Positions 23,627 to 34,016 of a stretch of DNA of 64,000 nucleotides are shown piece after piece; position 1 is the first letter of the stretch, and the number at the start of each line of letters is the position of its first letter. The DNA lies in contig WIXG01000128.1 of the NCBI GenBank assembly GCA_009869945.1, forward strand, positions 124,001 through 188,000. The letters are read 5' to 3'. A program made the translations under genes and the position numbers. The notes under the pieces were generated by a model that was given only the letters and a program-made list of their open reading frames with translations, made no database searches and had not been told where the DNA came from. Source of the stretch: Mesaphorura yosii (lineage: Eukaryota; Arthropoda; Collembola; Poduromorpha; Tullbergiidae).

Positions 23627-26600
23627 ATGTACTCTGCGCGAATAAACGTCGCGCTCCTCTGCGCCCTCGTCGTGTTCATCGGCTGCGTGATCGAAGGAGC
23701 CAACCCAACCGCCATTGTGAGTTCCTTACGACCCGATTTCTGATTCGTTTCAAGCCTTCGAGCGTCGAGTCAAGCGCATGAGTTCTCTCATTCATACATG
23801 ACAAATTCTTGCAGAAATCAAACCATCGGAGCAAACTCAACAAACGTGCTGCCCACGCACGCGTTCCGCGTGCGATTGAAGAGTTCGACGATGGCGACGT
23901 AGAGATCGTGGACCAGAACACGATAAATAATCAAAAGGTAAGGATTCCAATAATTCAATGCATACTTGTGGCTTGTGGGAAATCCGCAATTGGTTGACAA
24001 TCTTACGAATTACGCAGACGTCTTCCTTGCGGAATGCTGGGCCCGAGTTTGATGACGAGGAGGAAGAGGACGAGGGCCAGGAAGTCACGACGTCCACGAA
24101 GGTTAATCAAAATTCCAAACACTTTACTTTTGAGAGGAATTTGCTCAGTGAACTAAGTTTGACAATGTTTTGTTTCTGGTTGCAGACAGTAAAAACGACG
24201 AGAGCGAAGCCGATCAAGCAGACGGAGTTTGTATACGAGGACGAAGTAGTCGAGGAGGAGGTCGAAGATGGCGTCAGCTCAACGGTGAGTCTGGAAACGA
24301 GCAATGCTCGTAATTGACTGAAATTGATTGAGAAATGGTTGAAATTGTCAACAGAAAGGGCGAAAGAAGGGCGGGACGAAAACTGTGACTACGACGCAGG
24401 AAATTGAGGAGACTGAAGGCGACGAGACGACGGAGGACCGCATCAGTCAAATGTTTGGACATGGACTCGTCTGCCTCGACGTCCACGACGAGAGAACCAA
24501 AACCACGCCATCATTTCAAAGGCTTGTCCAAGAATTAACAACGAAATACGGCCGGGTAAGTGACACATGAATTTGAAATGTGAACCGAAGCTTCCGTGTT
24601 TTGTTTCATTTCTTCGTTTTACCCACTTTCACAACAAAGTTTGTAGCTATTGAGCTGCGCTAGTCGAATCGAAACTACTGCATAACTAGTTAGGAATTTA
24701 CTTTGTCTCTGAATTGTAGAAACCACACATCCACACAACGCCGAGGCCCGGAGGCGGATCTCCGACCGACCAGCATGAAAGCAGTGAGGTACGAGTGAAA
24801 GGAAGGAAGGCAAAAGTGGCGACGAACGAGTCCTCTTCAATTCAGTACAGTCGGTGCTTCAGTGCATTTTGCTTATCTTTTTTTAGTTTGAGTACTACGT
24901 CTACGACCCAGTTGACGAAGAAGACCCAATCACACACAGAACTCGCCGAGTTCTCAGGCGCCGAGTGACCACCGTCACCGAGTACAACGACTACGTGAGG
25001 GTAAGCCTGGTTTAACCTGACGCTTCGTCACAGCCACGCGCTGACGCGCTAAATTCAAATTGCCGTCTTCAATTGATTGAATTCTATTCATTCTGCTCAC
25101 AGCGCCAGAAGAAAGTCCTTCGAAAGAGGGCAAAGACGCCCAAATGCACCGAGCCAGGCCTCCTTGGGGACGAGAACGACTGCACAAAGTTCTACGAGTG
25201 CTCCCTCGAGCCCGGGACGAAAGGCGGGAGAGTGTTCCACTTTGTCAAGAAAGACTGTCCTGCAGGAACCATTTTTGACGAGACGATCAGTACCTGCAAT
25301 CACATTTGGGCTGTGACTCCGAAACCACCCTGCTGGGACGAGGTGAGGGCTACTTCCCGTCGCAAACTGCCCCGGGCATTTATCTCAGGAGGTTTAATTG
25401 TGCGCTTCAATTGCAGGAAGACGAAAGTCCTGATGGCTTCAGAGGAATCAAGGGATCTTCGCAAACGGCGCCTGACGACGAGGAGGACGAAGACACGACG
25501 GTACTTTTACTACTTTCATCCGTTCTGCCTTTAGTTTGACTTATTGTCATTCATCTTGCAATTTCCAGAGCAAGCCTTGGGCGCCGGCCTTCCCTGGCCA
25601 GGGACAAGACAGTGAGGAAGAGCCCGACACGATCGTTCCAGACCATTCTGCCCCAATTGTAAGCCTCGCCCTTCCTTCTTTCCCAGCCATGACTCTGAAT
25701 TACTGATTATTTCACAATTTCTCCTTCGCAGAGACGGCCGACAACGAAGCCACCCGCAAAACTCGACCCCAAGCCGCAATTTGTGTGCGAGCGACATGGC
25801 AAATTTCCGCACCCGACCAAGTGCGACACGTATTTCACGTGTCTCGTCGTGAACAAGCAGCTCCGGTCGACGAAGCACAAGTGTGCTGCGGGCACGCTCT
25901 TTGACATTGAGCACGAAATGTGCAACCCGCAAGAGACTATCAAGGAACGACCGGACTGCGCCGACCACGACGATAAGGTCGTGTGGCCAAAAAAGGAAGG
26001 AGGCGTTGATGGCGATGACGACGAGGGCGGCGGGCAGACCAGCGAGACGACCGACCACCAAACCACCGAAGAACGGGATAAAGTGGACTTTGACGTGAGT
26101 TTGCTGGACCGCTTCTGATTTGTTTTTGTTTCGTGTTATCGGGGCCAAGCTTAGATTTTCCTATCTTTTCTTTTTATAGGACAGTGAAATTGAAACGTAC
26201 ACGGATGAAAACGGGATTGTCCGCAGGAGGCTCAAGCGGATACGGAGGATTACATACGAGTACGAGGAAGAGGTACGCTTACCCACTGCTCTCACTTTTC
26301 CATTTTACATTTATAGCCAAGATACCAAAGGAGCGCTTCCGATTTATTCAGGACCCAATCACCCACACAGTCAGAAAAATCCGAAGAATTATTCGGACTA
26401 GGAAAATTACACGCGGAGAACAGATCGAAGAGGTAAGTCTTCATTTTACATAGGTCTTTTACGATTTACGGTAATCAAACCAAGATTATGCAAATTCTGA
26501 ATTCCTGGATTTAGCTGGAAAGAATCTCCAAGAAAAAAGTGAGACGAATCATCCGCCGCAAGGTTGAGCCCCCATCTCCAGAAGACGGTGGACAGCAGAC

Positions 26601-28088
26601 TGAGGATGTCGACGACCCGGACACACCACAGGTTCCAGCCACTCCAGAAGACGACGACGATGAGCCAGAGGAAATCGAGCAGGACTTTTCCAAGCCTCCA
26701 AAGAAAACGGTAAGCCTGAAATGTAGGAATTGAGTTAAAATATGAATTTAGTTGTTTACTTTACTTCATTCTTCATGATTTTAGGGAAGCAGAGTGGAAG
26801 ACGACGACCAAGACGAAGTAAGATTCTAGATTCACAGCGACAATACACGCGGCGTTGATTCCGGTGAGGCGGTTTTAATATTCTTCATGGCTTCGTTTGT
26901 AGGACGACGTTCCGCCTCCTGCGCCCGTTGTTGGCCAGCCGCACGACTGCTCGGAGCAGCTCGCCGAAATCGAGACTCTCCGACAAGAGCGCGACGACGC
27001 CGTGAAGAGCAACCAGGACAAGGACAGGCAGATAAGGACTCTGCGGCAGGAGAAGGCAACGAAGGAGCAGATCATCGAGGAGCGGGACAGCCAGATCAGC
27101 GACCTGCAGCAGTACAAACAAAGCACCGAAGAACTCGTCGACACTCTGAAGGTGGAGCGGGACGAGGCGCTGGAGCGAGTCGAGATCGAGCGGACCGAAC
27201 TGGACCGAGTCCGTGAGACACTGCGACTGCTGCAGGTGCAGAAAGAAGTCGACGACGCAGAACTGATTAAACTGCGCAGGGAACTCGCGAGCTGCAACAA
27301 CAAATACAACAACCTGAAGAAAGTCATGGAAGGCGTAAGTTTAACCGGGAAACTTCAAACAATAAACGCCTTACCCGCCTCGAGACTCGGTTTTTATGCA
27401 TTTTATGCTCTTGCAGACTGACGCCGCACTGCACTCCTGCAAACACGAAGTAACGACCCTGCAAGCTGCCCTCGACGCTGATGAGCAATCGAACGCCTTC
27501 GTGAAGAGCCGCAAGCGAAGGTCGGCTGATGCGAACAGCGTGAGCGTCGGATCGGCGTCCGCCTCGTCCTCGGCGAAGAAGTCGAATTTCCAGAATATTC
27601 TTCAAAATGAAATCCTGGACGAGGGCAAGGGACTCGCTGAGAAGACGTCACAGGAAGTCGCCGAGTCTCCTGACCTCCTGCCGCCCGATGGCCTGAACCC
27701 AAGCAAGCACCACAGGCACCTGCCCCTCTCCGCGTCTGCTGAGAAGGCGGAAGACAAGAATCTGGCCGCTTCTTCCGGCTCTGCCCCGACAGTCTTCCAG
27801 CAACAGCTGCCGCTCCTGATCTTCATCTTCTTGACTCTGCTCCTCGTCTCCGTCATCATTCTCGGGTGCTCCGTCGTGCGAAAACTGAACCAAATCACCA
27901 CATTTTCGATAACGACAGACGAGTTCGAGACGAGCTACTACCACGCGAATGAACAGGATGCGAGGCAGAAGATGAAGCCGTCGGCGGCCGCCGAACATAT
28001 TCAGAAGCAGAGGCAAAAGTTTACGTTCAAGAATCCTGGCGATCTGAAGGAGAAAAATAACTCCTACTTCGCGTACGTCGACGAGTAA
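23627..28088 (+). CDS. Large modular membrane protein: two CBM14 domains, basic repeats, coiled coil, one membrane segment
   Basis: Seventeen exons give 1020 residues: 23627-23716, 23815-23937, 24018-24101, 24186-24284, 24355-24555, 24720-24788, 24887-25000, 25103-25342, 25417-25500, 25569-25658, 25732-26094, 26180-26272, 26352-26432, 26515-26709, 26785-26817, 26903-27334 and 27417-28088. Every exon is a multiple of three and every intron is phase 0. Order: signal peptide (VALLCALVVFIGCVIEG); acidic Thr-rich segments; CBM14 at about 273-330 (CTEPGLLGDENDCTKFYEC); CBM14 at about 415-470 (CERHGKFPHPTKCDTYFTC); Arg/Lys-rich repeats (DPITHTVRKIRRIIRTRK); a coiled coil at about 670-797; a furin-like SRKRRS near 830; a membrane segment at about 929-949 (LLIFIFLTLLLVSVIILGC) followed by VVRKLN; and a short cytoplasmic tail. 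No family recognised beyond CBM14. Cell-surface attachment to chitin is inference. Confidence 0.78.
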
Positions 28089-28665
28089 GGCCAGACAAAA
28101 ATGTGGCACTGCTTTTAGTTTTGCCGACTGTTTTTGAATAATTTGCGTCTTTTTTGTTTTATTCCTGAATCACGCTTTACATTAAGATAAGAGGGAGTAG
28201 GGCATTAAAGTTAGCTGAATTTCCATGTTTTTGTTAACAAGTTCTAAAATATTACGTGTACGTTGTACATAAAAGAGTGACAGGACGAGGGATTCATCTT
28301 GACTGTATAATTTTTAACTTTTAGACATTCCTGTCTCAGCTCGTAAATTAGGAGAAATTGATTTACTACAGCAAGGACGGAGACTTATCAATTGTGCAGC
28401 GCGCTTGCTTGCATTGCATTGCATTAAAATTGAACTACTCTGCTCCTAAATACGGACCAAATTCCTAACTAATAAATAAATTGACATTATACTTAATTCC
28501 GGATGTTATTTTTGGATGGAAGTTTGTTCTTTGCCGTTCTCAGTCCAGTCCTTTGCTAAAGTGTTTCGTCTCATTCACTTGGCCTTATCTGTTTCAAGGA
28601 CAAAAGGTAATTAAACTTCCCAGACCTCAAACTAAACATCGCCTTCACATGGCGTGGCATGGCTG
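28089..28665. other. 3' flank between convergent genes
   Basis: Convergent 3' ends of the large modular gene (plus) and the unrecognised minus-strand gene. No structured feature seen apart from short AT-rich stretches and ATTAAA near 28205. Confidence 0.45.
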
Positions 28666-29385
28666 TCAATTAGTTTTAATTGAAGCGCGACCGGCGCGAC
28701 ACGACGAAGAATGGTTACCTTGTGAAGGTCGGCGGCGTCTGTCTCTTCTCGACGGGCGAGGCGAGTCCTGGCCCTGATTCCCGTATCCAAAGCCATACAT
28801 GCACTGATACTCCACCGCCTCTTCGTCCCCAGCCCCAGTTCCAGCTGCGATACCTCCACTACTCCCACCTGATGCTGTGGCTCCGGCGGCTGTAGCGCCG
28901 GTCCTCGATGGTGGTTGAGCAGTCTGCTGCCCGTACCGCATCGCCTCCAGCTGCTCGTCGGGTACAATCACGACACGCACTCGCTCCGGATGAGCTGCCA
29001 TTCTGAAAAGCACGGAAATGAGCAACAGAATAAAACTGCAGGGTGCGGACTGTAAAAAGACACAGAGCTCGACTCACATTCTTCTGATTTCTGCGTGCGT
29101 GGGCACATGGCCATCCTGCACCGGGCCAATCACGAAGCCAGACAACTGAGATGGCGACGAAGATTGCCACTCGGCTGAGGCTTCATCGACTGCTTCACCC
29201 ACGCCAGTCGCCGACGGCGGCACGCCACACTGCTCAACTTCGACCGACGAATTACCCGACGCTGCTGCAGGCGGAGTCTCGGAAGTTTGGCCAGAGCGGT
29301 CAGAGCCTGATGGCCTTGAAGGCCCTGGCGCTCTCTTGGCCTGCTCACACACATTTTTATAGGCTGGGCTCTTCTTGCTGGGCAT
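28666..29385 (-). CDS. Unrecognised low-complexity protein on the minus strand
   Basis: Two exons, 29385-29078 and 29002-28666, joined by a GTGAGT...CAG phase-2 intron, give 214 residues. The first half is Ser/Pro/Ala-rich (MPSKKSPAYKNVCEQAKRAP). A short ordered-looking stretch reads HVPTHAEIRRI then PERVRVVIVPDEQLEAMRYG. The rest is Gly/Ala-rich with a basic RPSRRDRRRRPS patch. No signal peptide or membrane segment is visible. It is the only minus-strand gene in the 17-39 kb block and differs from its neighbours in intron phase, so it is probably not part of the cluster. A donor-like GTAACC inside the last exon could change the C-terminus. Confidence 0.55.
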
Positions 29386-30458
29386 TTTGCGTGCCGACTG
29401 GAGTGTGACGTGACGACTCTCTGTATGGCAGACAAAACCCTCCCTGCATTTGCAACTCTCTTCTTCCTCAAATCAATGCTAAAAATCATAATGTGCGAAG
29501 TTTCACGTGGAAGATGCTGACGATGCAATATTTTATAGCTCATTGTTCCTTTTCGCAGGAATGAAACATAAAAATCGAGGAGAGGCCAGCAGGCGAACTG
29601 CTGTGCAATTGCTCGGCTTGATGATGGCACAGAAAACCGAGACGAATGCACGAATTGCAACTTTGCTTCGAAAAGGGGTTTAAAGGTCATGATTTAAGCT
29701 CCAAATACAAAGGAAAACGTGGGACCAGAGAGCTGAATGAATTCGCTCACCTAAAAATACTTGCATGAAGCTATTGCGTCTTCTCTTATGTTGTTTTGTC
29801 TAAATGTCCTTCTTGAGTCGGTCGAGTGTCGAGATTCTCTGCTCCGGTGGGTTTTTTTCTGGTGGGTCGGTTTATCGCCTGCGCTGCGGTTTGAGTCGAG
29901 GCTGATGACGAGGGACGATTGCTTGTCCAGTAAGAGCAACAACGACAGCGACAGCGACAGCGAAGTACATTGCACGATAGTCTAAGCCCCAATTAATTAA
30001 ATCGCTGGCTAACACAATCTCCGCTGCTGCTGTCCCGTCGCTCTGCATGTTCGTTTTTGTATTGTATCTTTGAATACTGAAGAGGAGTCACAGTCAACTT
30101 ACCACGAAAATAGTTAATTAATCGAGCCGACTGATACTCCGTCGTAGTTTGGTATTGGAAGGAGTTGGTAAAGTAGAAAGTAAAATCCCTGCTTGCCTTG
30201 CCAGTTAACTCACGACGCCATCAACACTTTCTTATTGCGCGACTCATCGTCGAACCTAAACGGGTTCGTAGCGCGTAGCCAACCAAAGTTTATCTTTCGC
30301 TTACCAAAGAACAGCTGCAGATAGCAGATAGCACTTTTATTCTGGGCCGGACTGCTGCCATGTTTGTCTCCGCCGTGGCCGTATGCTTCTGCAACTGAAT
30401 TAGAATTCAAATTCGAATTGCGTAATTAAATTACTTTAAATCAGTGTCCAGTTCAAAA
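29386..30458. other. Divergent intergenic region
   Basis: About 1.1 kb between the minus-strand gene and the next plus-strand cluster gene, expected to hold both promoters. Short open frames here (for example 29761-29985) lack homology. A CGACAGCGACAGCGACAGCG run near 29942-29962 is a small simple repeat. Confidence 0.45.
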
Positions 30459-33002
30459 ATGAGAGCCCGGTCCCATTTTCTGCTGGCTTGGATCCTCGTC
30501 GGTTGCCTGACGGTGAAGTGTGTTGTGGGAGTGCCCGTGCCCGTTCCGCAAGATGAAGGCGAGGAAGAGGAGGAGATCGGAGAGGCCGTCCAAGAAGCGG
30601 GCGATGGCTCAGCTGCGGGAGCCGCACCGGAAGGAGAAACCGTGACCTCGGCGTCGGAGGATGCCGCAGCACTCGCCGCCGGAGCTGCAATCGCCGTAAG
30701 CATTGAATCAATGAATTTCGCTTTTACGCTGCGAATGCCCCAAGCAAAGGATCGTTTCCGATTTGAAAGAACCGCGCATTTGCATTTTCACAGTCGCCAA
30801 CGGGAGACATACCCCAAGGCCTGTCAAACATCCTAGAAAGCAGCGGACCAGGTGAAACGGTGGCCAGAGCAGACGATCCGCCAGCTGCAACGGAGACTGC
30901 AGAAGTTGACGGCGAGATCACGGAGACGAGTGAAGCTGCGGGCGAAGGGGTAAGTCAAGAAAGCAAATGTTGATGTTCCTTTGAATTCGAAGAAGACATT
31001 ACGGGTTTTGTTCTGATCTCAGGCAGCGGCCGCCGGTGGAGCCGCCGGGCTCCTCGCTTCGCTACAGGACGGTCTGAAGGAGAACGCGCCGCACGTTGCT
31101 GTCGGGGGCATCGGCGTGGCTGCCGTGGCGTGCGTGGTCGGGTTCAGTTCCAAAATCATCGGCATGCTTAAGGATGCGCAGGCTCAGTTGCCGGATGTCT
31201 CGACAATCAGCGACCAGCTGAAGAAAATGGACGGCCTGAAGCCAGGCTCTGGAGGGAACGGCGGTCCGAACGACAGCTCCGGTTCTGGCGGCAACAACAA
31301 AGGACCCGATGCTAAAGCAAAAGAGGCGATGGAAAATGCAAAGGAAAAGCTGAAATCAAAGCTGCCTTGGAACAAAGGGGCGGCTGCAGGTGGGGCAGGT
31401 GGCGCCGCCGCGGCTGGTGCTGGCGCTGACGCGAAGGGCACCGAAAAGGGCGCTGGTGGAAAGGACGTCATGTCGAAGAAGGGTGTGGCTGAAAATCAGG
31501 CTGGTCCCGCTGGGCTGGCGAAAGCCAAGCAGTTTCTGAGCAAGAAAGACGACATTCGCAAGGCTCTCCAGTCGAAGGCCGGGGCACTCGGAAAGGCTGT
31601 CGGGGGAGGAGACAAGTTGGGTGGCATCGCTGAAGATGAAGAGCCCGAAGAAGACCTGATTGGCGTAAAGAACGTCGACTCGAATGAGTCTGCTCCAGGC
31701 AAGGCTAGTGGTGGCGACGCAACAGTGGCAGCGGAGCAGCTAGCAAAGATAGAAAATCTCGCCGAAAACCCGGAGCTCCTGAAAGACCTCGAATCCCTCG
31801 TGCAGAGTCCGGAAGAGCTAGAGCGCCTGAAGGAAATCTTGCAGAAGCCCGTGCAGATTGAGGAGATCCGAAAACTCGTCGACAAACCAGAACAGCTGAA
31901 ACTTCTCGAAAGCATGCTGGAGGATCCGAGCAACTTGAAGAAGCTGGAGAAATCGCTTGAAATGTCAGACAAATTCGAGGAAATCGACACACTGCTGAGC
32001 AAGTCAAAGGCGGGCCTTGGAGGCTTGGAACGCGCCTCGAATTTATATTCAGCGTCACCAACACTCTTCGGCCAAGACTCGAGCCTGCGAGGCGATGCGC
32101 TTGATTCGGGAGTTGGCGGTGGTAGAGACGGAGCCGGAGTGGGTGGCGGTGGCTACCAAGGCAAGTCGGAAGCGATCCGACGCCTGGACGAAATTCTGGC
32201 GAAATACAACGACGAAGGGCAGTATGCGGAAGGCGGCGGTGGCGTAGGCGCAGGGCGAAGGAATGATGACTACCTGTACGGTTCCACTTCGGGTGGCGAG
32301 AGCCCTGGCGACACGCTGTCAAGAAGCATGGACTACCAACGGTATGGTGGCGGTGGAGGAGAAGACAGTCGCGGGAGCACGATGAACCGATCCGCCATCT
32401 CGCCCTACGACACGGCGTACTACGACAACAGCAACCAGATCAGAATGGTGGGTGAAGACTCTCTCGACGACATTCAGAGACCAGCTCAATTCGACACGCT
32501 CAGCGACGACGACGTCCGAGGCTCCCCGTTCGAAGACCCGCGCGCCATCGCGGACGTTGCAAGGAAGCAGGCGAGGATGCCCTCAGGAATTTCGGGGCGG
32601 ACAGTCGCAAAGGTTGGCGGAGGGGCGCTTGCCGGCGCTGGGGCAACGGGAGCCGTCATGGCTGCCGCGCGGGGCAAAACGGGGTCGCCGACGGTGGTGG
32701 GCAAAGTCGTCCCGGCACAGTCCGCTGTCGGCGCTGCGAGGAAGCTCCCGCAGCCCACTGCAAGAACGGCTGCGAGCAGGGCGATCGCGTCGAGCTACGC
32801 GAGGCCAGCGTCACCGATCACCACGGGCGGAGGCGCTGGGAAGCTATCACGACCAGCTGGGCCCGTCAAGACAGTGTCCACGCAGGTGATGAGCCGAGAG
32901 AGGGAAGCCGAAGAGTACGGGAGCAACGACGACCTGCGGGGGCGGCGGGTTCAGTTCAGACCGGAATACGATGATTACTTGTATCAGCAACAAACCCTTT
33001 AA
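30459..33002 (+). CDS. Unrecognised cluster membrane protein with 13-residue Pro/Leu repeats in its cytoplasmic part
   Basis: Three exons (30459-30695, 30794-30949, 31023-33002), phase-0 introns, give 790 residues. Signal peptide: FLLAWILVGCLTVKCVVG. An acidic Ala/Glu-rich ectodomain follows, then a weakly hydrophobic Gly/Ala/Val segment near 156-176 (VAVGGIGVAAVACVVGF) that is probably the membrane span. The long remainder begins Gly/Ala/Lys-rich. Residues 379-445 form five units of 13-14 residues, each with the pattern P-x2-L-x2-L-x2-L/M-V/L (for example PEELERLKEILQK, PEQLKLLESMLED), likely amphipathic helices. A Tyr/Gly/Ser-rich tail (DDYLYGSTSGG, DYQRYGGGGG) ends the protein. No known family is assigned. 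Polyadenylation signal AATAAA near 33199. Confidence 0.72.
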
Positions 33003-34016
33003 ATACTTCTCTTTCTGGATTCTAACGGCTCTCAGATACAAAAGGCAATGGTAGAGGGAACGGCTAAAGGTCGTAGAGATCATTTATCTTTTACAACAGG
33101 GCGGCGACTAAGATTTAGGGCTAGAAATTGTTAATTATATTGTTGGATATTGCATTAATTGTATTTGTATAGTTTTAGTGCTTCATCCCGTCTAGCAATA
33201 AATCTAGCTTTAATTTTTTCCTCATCATTACATCGTCTTATACTTGTTCGTCTCCGTAATTTCAGTAATTTGTCATTTACTCATTGGCTTTGTTTCGTCT
33301 TCGTGGTCGTAATTACTTCCTACTGATAAGGCTGCTGACGTCGAGTCGACCGCCTGCTGTGGTGGAGCGTGATTAGCTTGGCTTCCAGTCTAGTGACTTC
33401 TTCAACCCATCAACCTCGTGTTCTATTTGCAAGAAAGAAGATTCCAGCACCCCTCTACTGGCGAAGCACCTCACCAGCGTAGCCCGCAACTAGTCTTATT
33501 AAATTTTAATTAACCAGAAAGTAAATCAGACTGAATGAGCGGAAATGGACTATCTTGTTTGCGGTTTCCAAACCCCAACGACTCAACGACGTGAATCGAC
33601 TCGACTCTGTCTGCCTGCAAATTCTCCTCGTCACAAAAATCCCAAGCCCAAGTCCGAAGATTGCGCTTAGTGCTTAATGCTTTGCTCTGCGCTGTCTTCG
33701 TCTTATCAGAATTGTAGAAAACCAGTAAATCAGGCTTCTGCCTTGGCTCTTCGTCTCCACTGTTCATATCTCCACGTACTTCAAGGCTTTAGGCTTCTTT
33801 CGACAGGAGTTGGCTGAAATGTATGTCAACCACAACAGTCAGACTGAAAATTCTACCCAGCCAGCATTTCTTTAGTCTGCTGTCTGGCTCGTGTTGTCTT
33901 GCTGCAGCATAATAAGCAATATGCGATAAGAACGGCTTTTAAACCCAAGTGAATAATTACTCATTGAACAGTGGGCAGGTGTTGTGTTGTCGTGCAGTGA
34001 TAAGCGTTCAGCAACA
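33003..34016. other. Intergenic between cluster genes
   Basis: Starts with the 3' untranslated region of the repeat protein (AATAAA near 33199). The rest holds no supported gene; it should contain the promoter for the gene starting at 34017. Confidence 0.45.
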
